Of a DNA stretch of 24,416 nucleotides, positions 1-6,860 are shown piece after piece (within the stretch, counting starts at the first letter, position 1; the number at the start of each line of letters is the position of its first letter). The position numbers were made by a program, and so were the translations under genes. This DNA comes from CAVSUR01 sp052143655. Its GTDB lineage: Bacteria > Actinomycetota > Actinomycetes > Streptosporangiales > Streptosporangiaceae. The notes beneath the pieces were generated by a model, which searched no databases, was not told where the DNA came from, and saw nothing but the letters and a program-made list of their open reading frames with translations. Where the stretch lies: positions 1 through 24,416 of the forward strand of contig JBKQSL010000027.1 of assembly GCA_052143655.1 (NCBI GenBank), written 5' to 3'.

Positions 1-690
1 CAGGACGTCGGCGCGGAGGATAGCCTCCGGCGCGCCATCGGCGGCAACCTGGCCGGCCGCCAGCAGCAGCAGCCGGTCGGCGAACTGGCCGGCCAGGGTC
101 AGGTCATGCACCGCCGACAGCACGGTCAGGGACCGCTCCCGGCGCAGCTCATCGACTAGCTCCAGCGCGTCGACCCGGCGGCCGAGGTCCAGCGCGCTGG
201 TCGGCTCGTCCAGCAGCAGCACCGGGGCCTCCTGGGCGAGCGCGCGGGCCAGAACCGCGCGCTGCAGCTCGCCGCCCGACAGCGTGCCCAGGGGCCGCCC
301 GGCCATCGCGTCCAGCGCCAGCCGGCCTAGCAGCCCGGCGCAGACCCGCCGGTCCGCGGCGGTCTCCATCCGCAGGTAGCCGATGTGGCAGGTGCGGCCG
401 AGCAGCACGTAGTCGCGGACAGTCATCTCCGGCGGGAACACCGGCTGCTGCGGCACGTAGGCCACCAGCCGGGCCAGCTGCCGGCGGCTCATCCCGCGCA
501 GTGCCGCGCCGTCCACCGCGATCTGGCCGTCGAAGCGGACCAGCCGCGCGGCGGCGCGCAGCAGCGTGGTCTTGCCCGCGCCGTTCGGCCCGATCAGGGC
601 CAGCCACTCGCCGCGGTCCGCGCTCGCGGTGATCCCGGCCAGCGCGGTGGCCGGGCCGTACCGGACCTGCAGGTCCGTCATCGTGATCAT
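1..690 (-). CDS. btuD: ABC transporter ATP-binding protein, probable corrinoid importer ATPase (BtuD type), 3' end outside window
   Basis: This is the cytoplasmic ATPase that would power uptake of a corrinoid or metal-chelate through the permease encoded just upstream. The 230 visible residues contain Walker A (GPNGAGKTT, about residues 34-42), a Q-loop region (YVPQQPVF), the ABC signature LSGGELQRAV, Walker B with VLLLDEPTSALDL, and an H-loop His in SAVHDL. These are the full nucleotide-binding set of the FecE/BtuD family. The ATG at 690 overlaps the permease stop as ATGA, so translation is probably coupled. The reading frame is still open at base 1, so only the short C-terminal end is missing. 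Assignment to vitamin B12 rather than iron-siderophore or heme rests on the cobalamin riboswitch upstream of the operon, not on the ATPase itself. Confidence 0.9.
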   Translation of the reverse strand, partial: MITMTDLQVRYGPATALAGITASADRGEWLALIGPNGAGKTTLLRAAARLVRFDGQIAVDGAALRGMSRRQLARLVAYVPQQPVFPPEMTVRDYVLLGRTCHIGYLRMETAADRRVCAGLLGRLALDAMAGRPLGTLSGGELQRAVLARALAQEAPVLLLDEPTSALDLGRRVDALELVDELRRERSLTVLSAVHDLTLAGQFADRLLLLAAGQVAADGAPEAILRADVL

Positions 691-1928
691 GCCAGGTCCT
701 GGCGGGCTCGCCGGGAGCGCAGCACGAGCAGGAAGAACGGCGCGCCTGCGATCGCGGTGATCACTCCGATCGGCACCTCTGCCGGGGACTGCACGGTCCG
801 GGCCGCTACATCAGCCAGGACCAGGAACGCGGCCCCGCCGATCATGGACACCGGCAGCACGACCCGGTAGCTCGCCCCGGCGGTCAGCCGGACCATGTGC
901 GGGACGATGATCCCCACGAACCCGATGAGCCCGCTGACCGCCACCGCAGCGGCGCAGCCGAGGGTCGCGGCAATCACCACGGTCAGCCGCAGCCGGGCCA
1001 CGTTGACGCCCAGGCTGCTGGCCTCGGTTTCGCCGACTCGCAGCACGTCGAGCAGCCGCCGGTGGGCCAGCAGCGCGACGGCCGACACCGCGACGTAGGG
1101 CAGGATCAGGGCCACATCCGACCAGGAGGCCAGGGACAGACCGCCGAGTATCCACGAGTAGACGTTCTGCAGGGTCTGGGAGTGCTGCTGCTGCAGGTAG
1201 GTCTGCACCGCGGTCAGCAGGGCCGCGATCGCGATCCCGGCCAGCAGGATCGACCCGGTGCTGCCGCGCAGCCCGGGCATCTCGCCGCCGGCCCCGGCCC
1301 CGGCGCCGAGCAGGTACGTCATCGCCACCGCGGATGCGGCCCCGGCGAAGGCGGCCGGCGGCAGCAGGTCCGGGCTGCCGCCGGTGACGATCACGATCGT
1401 GGCCCCGAGACCGGCCCCGGCAGCGACGCCGAGCAGGTACGGGTCGGCCAGCGGGTTGCGGAACACGCCCTGGTAGGCGGCGCCGCCGCCGGCCAGCATC
1501 GAGCCGACCAGGGCGCCGAGCACCACCCGGGGCAGCCGCAGCTGCCAGACGATCGCGGTGTCGATGGCGGGTACCGACATGGCGGGATGCCACGGCAGCC
1601 GGCTGGCCAGTGCGTCCAGCACCGTGCCGGGGCTCAGGCCCGCCGGGCCGACGGCTACGCCGACGATCATCGCGGCGATCAGCGCCGCGGTCGCGGCCGC
1701 GATGGCCCGGCCGGGCCGGATCCGGCCCGGCCGCTCGGCCGGCTCCCCGGCAGGCTGGCCGCCAGCGAGACGACGGTCACCGGCCGTGCGGTCGTCTCCG
1801 GCAGCCTGCGGATCGGCCGCGGAACGCGTGTCGACGGCCGGCCGGGCCGCGTCCGCGGGACGGCCGCCGGGACCAGCCGCCTGGTCTTCCGGCGGGTCGG
1901 CCGACGACCGCCGCGCCGCCGATTTCAC
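687..1928 (-). CDS. btuC: FecCD-family ABC transporter permease, probable corrinoid permease (BtuC type)
   Basis: This is the membrane permease of a periplasmic-binding-protein-dependent importer (FecCD/BtuC family). It has 413 residues. After a hydrophilic Pro/Arg/Ala-rich N-terminus of about 65 residues come many hydrophobic segments. Family hallmarks are visible: RLPRVVLGALVGSMLAGGGAAYQGVFRNPLADPYLLG, given here in words as the conserved first-loop block; GGLSLASW; and the late FVGIIVPHMVRL coupling-helix block. The GTG start at 1928 overlaps the stop of the binding-protein gene as GTGA, and the gene ends in an ATGA overlap with the ATPase, so all three genes are coupled. The family is usually about 330-350 residues, so the N-terminal tail is an addition. 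A later start is possible, but none is supported by a clear ribosome binding site. Confidence 0.9.
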   Translation of the reverse strand: MKSAARRSSADPPEDQAAGPGGRPADAARPAVDTRSAADPQAAGDDRTAGDRRLAGGQPAGEPAERPGRIRPGRAIAAATAALIAAMIVGVAVGPAGLSPGTVLDALASRLPWHPAMSVPAIDTAIVWQLRLPRVVLGALVGSMLAGGGAAYQGVFRNPLADPYLLGVAAGAGLGATIVIVTGGSPDLLPPAAFAGAASAVAMTYLLGAGAGAGGEMPGLRGSTGSILLAGIAIAALLTAVQTYLQQQHSQTLQNVYSWILGGLSLASWSDVALILPYVAVSAVALLAHRRLLDVLRVGETEASSLGVNVARLRLTVVIAATLGCAAAVAVSGLIGFVGIIVPHMVRLTAGASYRVVLPVSMIGGAAFLVLADVAARTVQSPAEVPIGVITAIAGAPFFLLVLRSRRARQDLA

Positions 1929-2896
1929 CGGGTGCTGCCCTTGTCCAGCCCGTTTGCCACATCCCGCAGCAGGTCCACGATCCGCGGCCCCCACCGGGAG
2001 GCGATGTCGTCGTTGAGCGCGATGATGTGCCCCTTCTTCACCGCGGTCAGCGCGGACCAGCCGGGCCTGCGCGCGACGGTCGCCGGGCTCTGCTGACAGC
2101 AGAGCGTGTCGGCCAGGATGAGGTAATCGGGCTGGGCGTGCAGGATGTACTCGGCCGACAGCTGCGGGTACCCGTCGGTGGCGCCCTTGGCCGAGTCGGC
2201 GATGCTCTTGAGGCCGAGCAGCCCGAGCAGCTTTCCGATGAAGGTGGCGGATGTCAGCGAGTAGTACGTCTGGTCCAGCTCGTAGTAGTAGGTCAGCAGA
2301 TGGGCCCGGTGCGGCACCGAGACCACGATCTTCTGGATCTGCTTCTGCATGCTGGCCTCCTCCCGCTGCGCCTGGGCCGCGTGCCCGGTAGCCCGGCCGA
2401 GTTCGCTGAACTCGGTGTAGACGCCGGCCAGGCCGGCCGGGGCCGGCAGCTGGAGCACGGGGATCGAGAACGCCGCCAGCCGCTTCGCCAGGCCGTCCAC
2501 GTTGTCGGAGATGACCACCAGGTCGGGCTTGTAGGCGACGATGGCCTCGACGTTGGGGGTATACCCGGACAGCTTGGTCCGCGGTGCCTGCGGCGGGTAG
2601 TCCGAGTCGTCGTCGACCGCCTTGACCTGGCGGCCGGCCCCGATCGCGTACAGCATCTCGGTGGCGGTCGGCGACAGCGAGATGATCGACCCGGGCCGGG
2701 ACTTGATGTGCACCGGGCCGCCGGCCGCGGTGACGGTGACCGGGAAGCTGCCCGAGCCGGCGCTGCCCGAGCCGGCGCTGCCGGGGCCGGCCTGGCTGGC
2801 AGAAGTGGAACTGGATGAGCTGCCGCATGCCGTGCACGCGACGGCCAGGGCCGCTGCAGCTGCCAGGGCTGGCAGCCGGCGGTGAAGAAACCGCAT
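1925..2896 (-). CDS. btuF: Corrinoid-binding lipoprotein, ABC transporter substrate-binding protein (BtuF type)
   Basis: This is the extracellular lipid-anchored protein that captures the substrate and delivers it to the FecCD permease. It has 323 residues. Residues 1-24 form a lipoprotein signal: a basic start (MRFLHRR), an Ala/Leu core, then ACTACGSS with the likely lipidated Cys24 (Cys21 is an alternative). A Gly/Ser linker follows. The mature protein shows the class III binding-protein pattern: SLSPTATEMLYAIGAG, the DDDSDYPP segment, KPDLVVISDN and QPDYLILAD. These fit cobalamin-type proteins (cd01143/cd01144-like, from memory). The ATG at 2896 was chosen because GGAGG lies 7 bases upstream. 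An ATG at 2902 directly abuts that motif and is less likely. It is the first gene after the cobalamin riboswitch, and it ends in a GTGA overlap with the permease. Confidence 0.9.
   Translation of the reverse strand: MRFLHRRLPALAAAAALAVACTACGSSSSSTSASQAGPGSAGSGSAGSGSFPVTVTAAGGPVHIKSRPGSIISLSPTATEMLYAIGAGRQVKAVDDDSDYPPQAPRTKLSGYTPNVEAIVAYKPDLVVISDNVDGLAKRLAAFSIPVLQLPAPAGLAGVYTEFSELGRATGHAAQAQREEASMQKQIQKIVVSVPHRAHLLTYYYELDQTYYSLTSATFIGKLLGLLGLKSIADSAKGATDGYPQLSAEYILHAQPDYLILADTLCCQQSPATVARRPGWSALTAVKKGHIIALNDDIASRWGPRIVDLLRDVANGLDKGSTR
2748..2792 (-). repeat. 15-bp in-frame tandem repeat in the btuF linker
   Basis: The 15-base unit CTGCCCGAGCCGGCG (plus strand) occurs at 2748-2762 and 2763-2777, and a degenerate third copy follows to 2792. 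On the coding strand it encodes a Gly-Ser-Ala-Gly-Ser repeat just after the lipoprotein cysteine. Such a tether can change length freely. Confidence 0.85.
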
Positions 2897-2901
2897 GATC
2901 A

Positions 2902-2923
2902 TCCTCCGTCGGTTCGTGGAGGA
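2902..2923 (-). promoter_or_regulatory. Hairpin hiding the btuF Shine-Dalgarno (riboswitch expression platform)
   Basis: On the minus strand TCCTCC (2923-2918) can pair perfectly with GGAGGA (2907-2902). GGAGGA is the Shine-Dalgarno of btuF plus the A of an upstream ATG. The loop is 10 bases. Pairing would block ribosome binding, the usual way that translational cobalamin riboswitches work. No T-run follows, so a translational rather than a transcriptional switch is inferred. Confidence 0.65.
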
Positions 2924-2959
2924 CGAAGCGCGCCCGCTGCGATACCGGCGAGAGGCATC

Positions 2960-3112
2960 GAAGCGATCCGCCCTTCCTCCGAGGACAGGTCGCCTGACGC
3001 AAGGCCAGGCGTCCGGGCTTGTCCCCGAGGAAGGGGCATCACCGTTGCGGGACAGCGCCGGGTTCTCACCGGCTTCGCTGGGCACTGCGTCGTCCCGGTT
3101 ACACCAGGACAG
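2960..3112 (-). promoter_or_regulatory. Cobalamin (adenosylcobalamin-type) riboswitch
   Basis: The minus strand carries the most conserved part of the cobalamin riboswitch: GAAGCCGGTGAGAACC (3076-3061), followed directly by CGGCGCTGTCCCGCAACGGT (3060-3041). This closely matches the family core (GAAxCxGGTGxRAATCCxG then CCCGCxACxGT). A B12-box-like segment, AAGCCCGGACGCCTGGCC, lies at 3020-3003. TTCCTCGGGGACA (about 3033-3021) can pair with TGTCCTC/GAGGAA around 2987-2974 with one bulged base, a second possible fold around the B12 box. It precedes a corrinoid-type importer and a hairpin that sequesters the Shine-Dalgarno. The outer boundaries are approximate. Confidence 0.9.
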
Positions 3113-3116
3113 CCGT

Positions 3117-3122
3117 ACTGTA
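3117..3122 (-). promoter_or_regulatory. Candidate -10 box of the btuFCD operon
   Basis: TACAGT on the minus strand would place the transcript start near 3110, immediately before the riboswitch. No convincing -35 element is visible at the usual distance. Confidence 0.4.
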
Positions 3123-3276
3123 CCGCAGTCCGCCAGGCCCGCCGCGGTCGCGCAGCAACGCGGTGAGCGGACCGCTCGGCGGCACCCAGGCCGCTGGATG
3201 GGCCGTTCACCGGGTTGGGCCCCGGCCCGGCACGGCTGCGCCACGGGCCCGGCGCAGCCACGGGCGCCAGCCCGGC

Positions 3277-3350
3277 TGTGGACGCAATGGTGGATAACCG
3301 GGTGGAAAAATGGCCGCGGCGGGGGATAACACCGGCCCGGCTGTGGACCG
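3277..3350 (+). promoter_or_regulatory. Cluster of five DnaA-box-like 9-mers, all in one orientation
   Basis: TGTGGACGC (3277), GGTGGATAA (3289), GGTGGAAAA (3301), GGGGGATAA (3321) and TGTGGACCG (3342) each match the reverse complement of the DnaA box (TGTGGATAA/TGTGGACAA) at 7 or 8 of 9 positions or slightly fewer. Start-to-start spacing is 12, 12, 20 and 21 bases. An A+T-richer patch, TTCTTTAAAA, follows at 3358. None is a perfect box. Whether DnaA binds is inference. Confidence 0.45.
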
Positions 3351-3568
3351 GTGAGATTCTTTAAAAGGGCAGGTCAAAGGGATTGTGCGTGGGTGCGCCC
3401 GGGAGTAGAAATACTGTCACCGCCGGGACGGACGGCAGTCCGGGGCCAGTCCTCGGAGCGCAGCGGGCACGGGGATACCCCCGCCCGGGGCAAGCGTCCG
3501 GCTCCCGGGCGAGCCGGCCGGGTGGCATGGCTGCCGAGCGATCGGCGGTCATGGTCGCGTGGCCGGGC

Positions 3569-3603
3569 CGAGGGTCCTCCATCTCATACCTGGAGGACCC
3601 TCG
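3569..3603. repeat. Long hairpin, copy A of a two-copy structured element
   Basis: A perfect 13-bp stem, CGAGGGTCCTCCA (3569-3581) with TGGAGGACCCTCG (3591-3603), encloses the 9-base loop TCTCATACC. The loop and the inner stem are identical to copy B at 3741-3775, while the outer stem differs with pairing kept. There is no T-run on either side. Confidence 0.8.
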
Positions 3604-3733
3604 AGCTGTTTCAGGAGCAGTCCCGCGACCACGATTCCCGCCAGCGACCAGTTCTGCGCGGCGAGCGAGGACGTGATGGTCACTCCCCGGCCCGGACCGC
3701 CGGCCGGACCGCCGGCCGGCACCACCGGCCCGG

Positions 3734-3775
3734 AAAAAATTCGGGCCCCTCCATCTCATACCTGGAGGGGCCTGA
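3734..3775 (-). terminator. Intrinsic-terminator-like structure on the minus strand (copy B hairpin plus T-run)
   Basis: Read on the minus strand, the copy B hairpin is followed after one base by TTTTTT (3739-3734). This is the classic shape of a Rho-independent terminator and is uncommon in such G+C-rich DNA. No minus-strand gene lies just upstream of it (3776-4160), so it would end either an unrecognised minus-strand RNA or antisense transcription. Confidence 0.5.
3741..3775. repeat. Long hairpin, copy B of the two-copy structured element
   Basis: A 13-bp stem, TCGGGCCCCTCCA (3741-3753) with TGGAGGGGCCTGA (3763-3775, one G-T pair), encloses the same 9-base loop TCTCATACC as copy A, in the same orientation and 172 bases downstream. 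Relative to copy A, four base pairs changed on both sides and one changed from A-T to G-T. Confidence 0.8.
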
Positions 3776-4057
3776 CACATTGTGATCCCGTGGCGGGGAG
3801 CCGCCCGGGAGCGACACGCCGTGCCGCGTCCGGCCGGCTTCCTCCGGTCCTGCCGACTCCGCGGCTTTTGCCAGCCTGCCGCGGTAACGCCCGGAAACCT
3901 GGGCGGCTGGGTGGCGGATCCTCGCGCCGCCCAGCCCGGGACCGGGCGAATTCCCGCAGGGTGCCGGGGGCGAACGGCGGCCGGGATCGGCTGTCGAAGC
4001 GATTTGCTCCCAACGGGTAACGCCGCGTGCAATGGCGGGCGATAATGAGAAAGGCGC

Positions 4058-4091
4058 CGGCGACGTGGGTACCCCCGAGCTCACGTCGCCG
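4058..4091. repeat. Stem-loop upstream of dapA
   Basis: CGGCGACGTG (4058-4067) pairs perfectly with CACGTCGCCG (4082-4091) around a 14-base loop. It lies downstream of GATAAT (4041-4046), so it could sit in the leader of a longer dapA transcript. It could instead be a protein-binding dyad. No T-run follows. Confidence 0.6.
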
Positions 4092-4130
4092 CGTCATGTC
4101 CATCTCCAGATGCCTCCCCGCGCGGCTGCG

Positions 4131-4160
4131 GTGACGGGCCGCCCTGTTGCCCGGTAGCGT
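4131..4160 (+). promoter_or_regulatory. Candidate leaderless promoter of dapA
   Basis: GTGACG (4131-4136) as a -35 element, an 18-base spacer and TAGCGT (4155-4160) as a -10 element place the transcript start 7 bases on, exactly at the dapA ATG (4168). No Shine-Dalgarno is visible before that ATG, which fits leaderless translation. Confidence 0.5.
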
Positions 4161-4167
4161 TCGGTAC

Positions 4168-5100
4168 ATGACACAGACCGAGGCGACAGCGGCCGGGGCG
4201 GCCGCCCGAGGGCCGGATGCGCCGTTCGGCCGCATGCTGACTGCGATGATCACGCCGATGACCGGCGACGGCGCGGTGGATTACGACGGGGCGGGGCGGC
4301 TGGCCGAGTACCTGGCCACCGACATGCGCAACGACGGCCTGGTGATCAGCGGAACCACCGGCGAGTCGCCGACCACCACCGACGAAGAGAAGGACCGGCT
4401 GCTGCGCGCCGTGATCGAGGCGGTCGGCGGTCGCGCCGCCGTGGTGGCGGGCATCGGCACCAACGATACCGCGCACAGCTGCGAGCTGGCCCGGGCGGCG
4501 GAGCAGGCTGGCGCTGATGCCCTGCTCGCGGTCACGCCGTACTACAGCAAGCCTCCGCAGGAGGGACTGGTCGCCCACTTCACCGCGATAGCCGACGCGA
4601 CCGGTCTGCCGGTCATGCTCTACGACATCCCCGGCCGCACGGCGACGCCGATCGCCACGAGCACGCTGATCCAGCTGTCGGCCCACCCGCGAATCGTCGC
4701 GGTGAAGGACGCCAAGGGCGACCTGGGCGCCAGCTCGGTGGTGATGGCTTCCACCCAGCTGGTCTACTACTGCGGCGACGACCCGCTGAACCTGCCGTTC
4801 CTGTCTATCGGCGCGGCCGGGTTCGTCAGCGTGCACGGCCACATCGTGGGCGACCGGCTGCACGAGATGATCGACTGCTACCGGGCCGGGGACGTGGCCG
4901 GGGCGCTGGCCATCCACCGCGAGCTGCAGCCGGTGTTCACCGGCATGACCCGGACCCAGGGCGTGATCACGACGAAGGCGGCGCTGGCAATGCTGGGGCT
5001 GCCCGGCGGCCCGGTGCGGCTGCCGCTGGTCAACGCCACAGCTGCGCAGGTCGAGCAGTTGCGGACCGACCTGGTGGCTGGCGGTGTGAAACTCCGGTGA
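4168..5100 (+). CDS. dapA: 4-hydroxy-tetrahydrodipicolinate synthase
   Basis: DapA condenses pyruvate with aspartate semialdehyde, the first committed step to diaminopimelate and lysine, in the cytosol. It has 310 residues. The pyruvate-binding GTTGES (Thr63-Thr64), PYY (Tyr125-Tyr126), LYDIPGRT with catalytic Tyr152 and Arg157, and the Schiff-base Lys180 in VAVKDAKG all match the Escherichia coli enzyme with a constant offset of 19 residues. The extra length is therefore an N-terminal extension. The ATG at 4168 was chosen because it sits 7 bases after a -10 box. A TTG at 4147 would add seven residues. The stop overlaps the start of the RNase J gene as GTGA. This dapA-rnj pairing is common in actinobacteria. 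Confidence 0.95.
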   Translation: MTQTEATAAGAAARGPDAPFGRMLTAMITPMTGDGAVDYDGAGRLAEYLATDMRNDGLVISGTTGESPTTTDEEKDRLLRAVIEAVGGRAAVVAGIGTNDTAHSCELARAAEQAGADALLAVTPYYSKPPQEGLVAHFTAIADATGLPVMLYDIPGRTATPIATSTLIQLSAHPRIVAVKDAKGDLGASSVVMASTQLVYYCGDDPLNLPFLSIGAAGFVSVHGHIVGDRLHEMIDCYRAGDVAGALAIHRELQPVFTGMTRTQGVITTKAALAMLGLPGGPVRLPLVNATAAQVEQLRTDLVAGGVKLR

Positions 5101-6791
5101 GTCACCCGCATCCCGAGCTGGGACCCCCTCCGCCGCTGCCCGCCGACGGCCTGCGCATCATCGCGCTCGGCGGCCTCGGCGAGGTCGGCCGTAACATGAC
5201 GGTCTTCGAGCACGCCGGCCGTCTGCTCATCGTCGACTGCGGCGTGCTGTTCCCGGAGGACAACCAGCCGGGCATCGACCTGATCCTGCCGGACTTCTCC
5301 GCGCTCGCGGGCCGGCTGGATCAGGTCGATGCGCTGGTCCTGACCCACGGGCACGAGGATCACATCGGCGCCGTGCCGTACCTGCTGCGGCAGCGCCGCG
5401 ACATCCCCCTGGTCGGCTCGAAGCTGACCCTGGCCCTGGTCGCGAGCAAGCTCACCGAGCACCGCATCAAGCCTGAGCTGCGCGAGGTCGACACCGGCTC
5501 CCGGCTGCCGTTCGGGCCCTTTGATCTTGAATTTTTCGCGGTGAACCACTCGATCCCGGACGCGCTGGCCGTCGGCATCCGCACCAGCGCCGGGCTGGTG
5601 CTGCACACCGGCGACTTCAAGATGGACCAGCTGCCGCTGGACGGCCGGCTGACTGACCTGGGCGGCTTTGCCCGGCTCGGCTCCGATGGCGTCGACCTGC
5701 TGATGGCCGACTCCACTAACGCCGAGATCCCGGGCATCGTCACCACCGAGCGGGCTATCGGCCCGGTGCTCGCCGAGGTGTTCGCCTCCGCCGGGCAGCG
5801 GATCATCGTGTCCTGCTTCTCCAGCCACGTGCACCGGGTGCAGCAGGTCATGGACACCGCAGCGGCGCACGGCCGGAAGGTGGCGCTGGTCGGCCGGTCC
5901 ATGGTGCGCAACATGGGAGTGGCGCGCGACCTGGGCTACCTGCGCGTGCCGTCGGTGCCCGGCGGCCTGCTCGTCGACGTGCGCGACGCCGAGGAGATGC
6001 CGCCCGAGCAGATCGTGCTGATCTCCACCGGCTCCCAGGGCGAGCCGATGTCCGCGCTGTCGCGGATGGCCGGGCGCGACCACCCGATCCGGATCGCCGA
6101 CGGCGACACGGTGATCCTGGCGTCCTCGCTGGTGCCCGGGAACGAGACCGCGGTCTCCCGGATCATCAACGAACTGACCCGGCTCGGCGCCCGGGTGGTG
6201 CACAAGGGCAATGCCCTCGTGCACGTCTCCGGGCACGCCCCCGCGGGCGAGCTGCTCTACGTGCTCAACCTGGTGCGGCCGAGCAACTTCCTGCCGGTGC
6301 ACGGCGAGTGGCGGCACCTGAAGGCGCACGCCGAGCTTGCCGCGCTGACTGGCGTGCCGCGGGAGTCGATCGTGCTCGCCGAGGACGGGTTCGTGGTCGA
6401 CCTGGTGAACGGCCGGGCGGGCGTCACCGGCCGGGTGCAGTGCGGCTACGTGTACGTGGACGGCAGCTCGGTCGGCGAGATCACCGAGGCGTCGCTGAAG
6501 GACCGGCTCATCCTCGGCGACGAGGGCTTCGTCTCGGTGATCATCGTGGTGGACTCGAACACCGGCAAGCTGGTGGCCGGGCCGGAATTGCACGCCCGCG
6601 GCTCGGGAATCGACGAGACGGCCTTCGATGACGTGCTGCCCCGGCTGGAGGAGGTGCTGGCCGCCGCGGCGCAGGAGGGCATCAACGACGCGCACCAGCT
6701 GCGCCAGCTGGTGCGCCGGGCCGTGGGCCGCTGGGTGAACGAGAACTACCGGCGCCGGCCCATGATCATCCCGGTCGTGGTCGAGGTCTGA
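5097..6791 (+). CDS. rnj: Ribonuclease J
   Basis: This is a metallo-beta-lactamase/beta-CASP ribonuclease with 5'-to-3' exonuclease and endonuclease activity in mRNA decay and rRNA processing. It has 564 residues, the usual length. The zinc ligands are in THGHEDHIG (His84, His86, Asp88, His89). Other family blocks are LHTGDFKMD, the beta-CASP region with STGSQGEPMSAL, HVSGHA, and VHGEWRHL. The C-terminal domain ends in the NENYRRRPMI segment typical of the family. The GTG start at 5097 overlaps the dapA stop by four bases, so translation is probably coupled to dapA. The product is a core enzyme and shows nothing abnormal. Confidence 0.96.
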   Translation: MSHPHPELGPPPPLPADGLRIIALGGLGEVGRNMTVFEHAGRLLIVDCGVLFPEDNQPGIDLILPDFSALAGRLDQVDALVLTHGHEDHIGAVPYLLRQRRDIPLVGSKLTLALVASKLTEHRIKPELREVDTGSRLPFGPFDLEFFAVNHSIPDALAVGIRTSAGLVLHTGDFKMDQLPLDGRLTDLGGFARLGSDGVDLLMADSTNAEIPGIVTTERAIGPVLAEVFASAGQRIIVSCFSSHVHRVQQVMDTAAAHGRKVALVGRSMVRNMGVARDLGYLRVPSVPGGLLVDVRDAEEMPPEQIVLISTGSQGEPMSALSRMAGRDHPIRIADGDTVILASSLVPGNETAVSRIINELTRLGARVVHKGNALVHVSGHAPAGELLYVLNLVRPSNFLPVHGEWRHLKAHAELAALTGVPRESIVLAEDGFVVDLVNGRAGVTGRVQCGYVYVDGSSVGEITEASLKDRLILGDEGFVSVIIVVDSNTGKLVAGPELHARGSGIDETAFDDVLPRLEEVLAAAAQEGINDAHQLRQLVRRAVGRWVNENYRRRPMIIPVVVEV

Positions 6792-6848
6792 TCCGCGCGC
6801 CGACGCTGCGGCTCACGGTCGGCAAAGTGCACCTGGTCGCGGACCCGC

Positions 6849-6854
6849 TACGTT
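6849..6854 (+). promoter_or_regulatory. Candidate -10 box for a leaderless PaaX-like gene
   Basis: TACGTT ends 6 bases before the GTG at 6861. No Shine-Dalgarno lies between them. The -35 region is not clear. Confidence 0.4.
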
Positions 6855-6860
6855 TCTCCC

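Larger units (their letters stand above)
3136..4130. other. Long gene-poor intergenic region between the btu operon and dapA
   Basis: About 1 kb without a convincing gene. The open frames here give Arg/Pro/Gly-rich translations with no domains and no good ribosome binding sites. The region does contain a DnaA-box-like array (3277-3350), an A+T-richer patch (about 3353-3375), two related long hairpins (3569-3603 and 3741-3775), a short CGGACCGCCGGC-type tandem between them (about 3695-3720), and a stem-loop at 4058-4091. GATAAT at 4041-4046 and TAGAAA at 3405-3410 (with TTGTGC 17 bases upstream) are possible -10 boxes. Non-coding RNA cannot be excluded. Confidence 0.6.

Noticed and set aside
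687..3002. A single 771-codon minus-strand open frame spanning permease and binding protein
   Set aside because: Only the part after the GTG at 1928 is permease. Upstream it is a shadow frame of btuF with no domain features, and btuF itself reads cleanly in another frame.
3277..3375. The DnaA-box-like cluster as the chromosomal origin
   Set aside because: Boxes are imperfect and dnaA, dnaN, rpmH and gyrB are absent. Origins in actinobacteria lie between dnaA and dnaN with many more boxes.
3569..3775. The two hairpin repeats as a CRISPR array
   Set aside because: There are only two copies, 172 bases apart, with varying stem sequence and no cas genes nearby.
3361..4253. Overlapping open frames in the btuF-dapA gap on both strands
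   Set aside because: The translations are Arg/Pro/Gly-rich, lack ribosome binding sites and run through the hairpins. The related peptides they share come only from the repeated hairpin DNA.
4878..6695. A 605-codon open frame antisense to rnj
   Set aside because: Its translation is His/Gln/Arg-rich without domains. High G+C DNA commonly gives long antisense frames opposite real genes.
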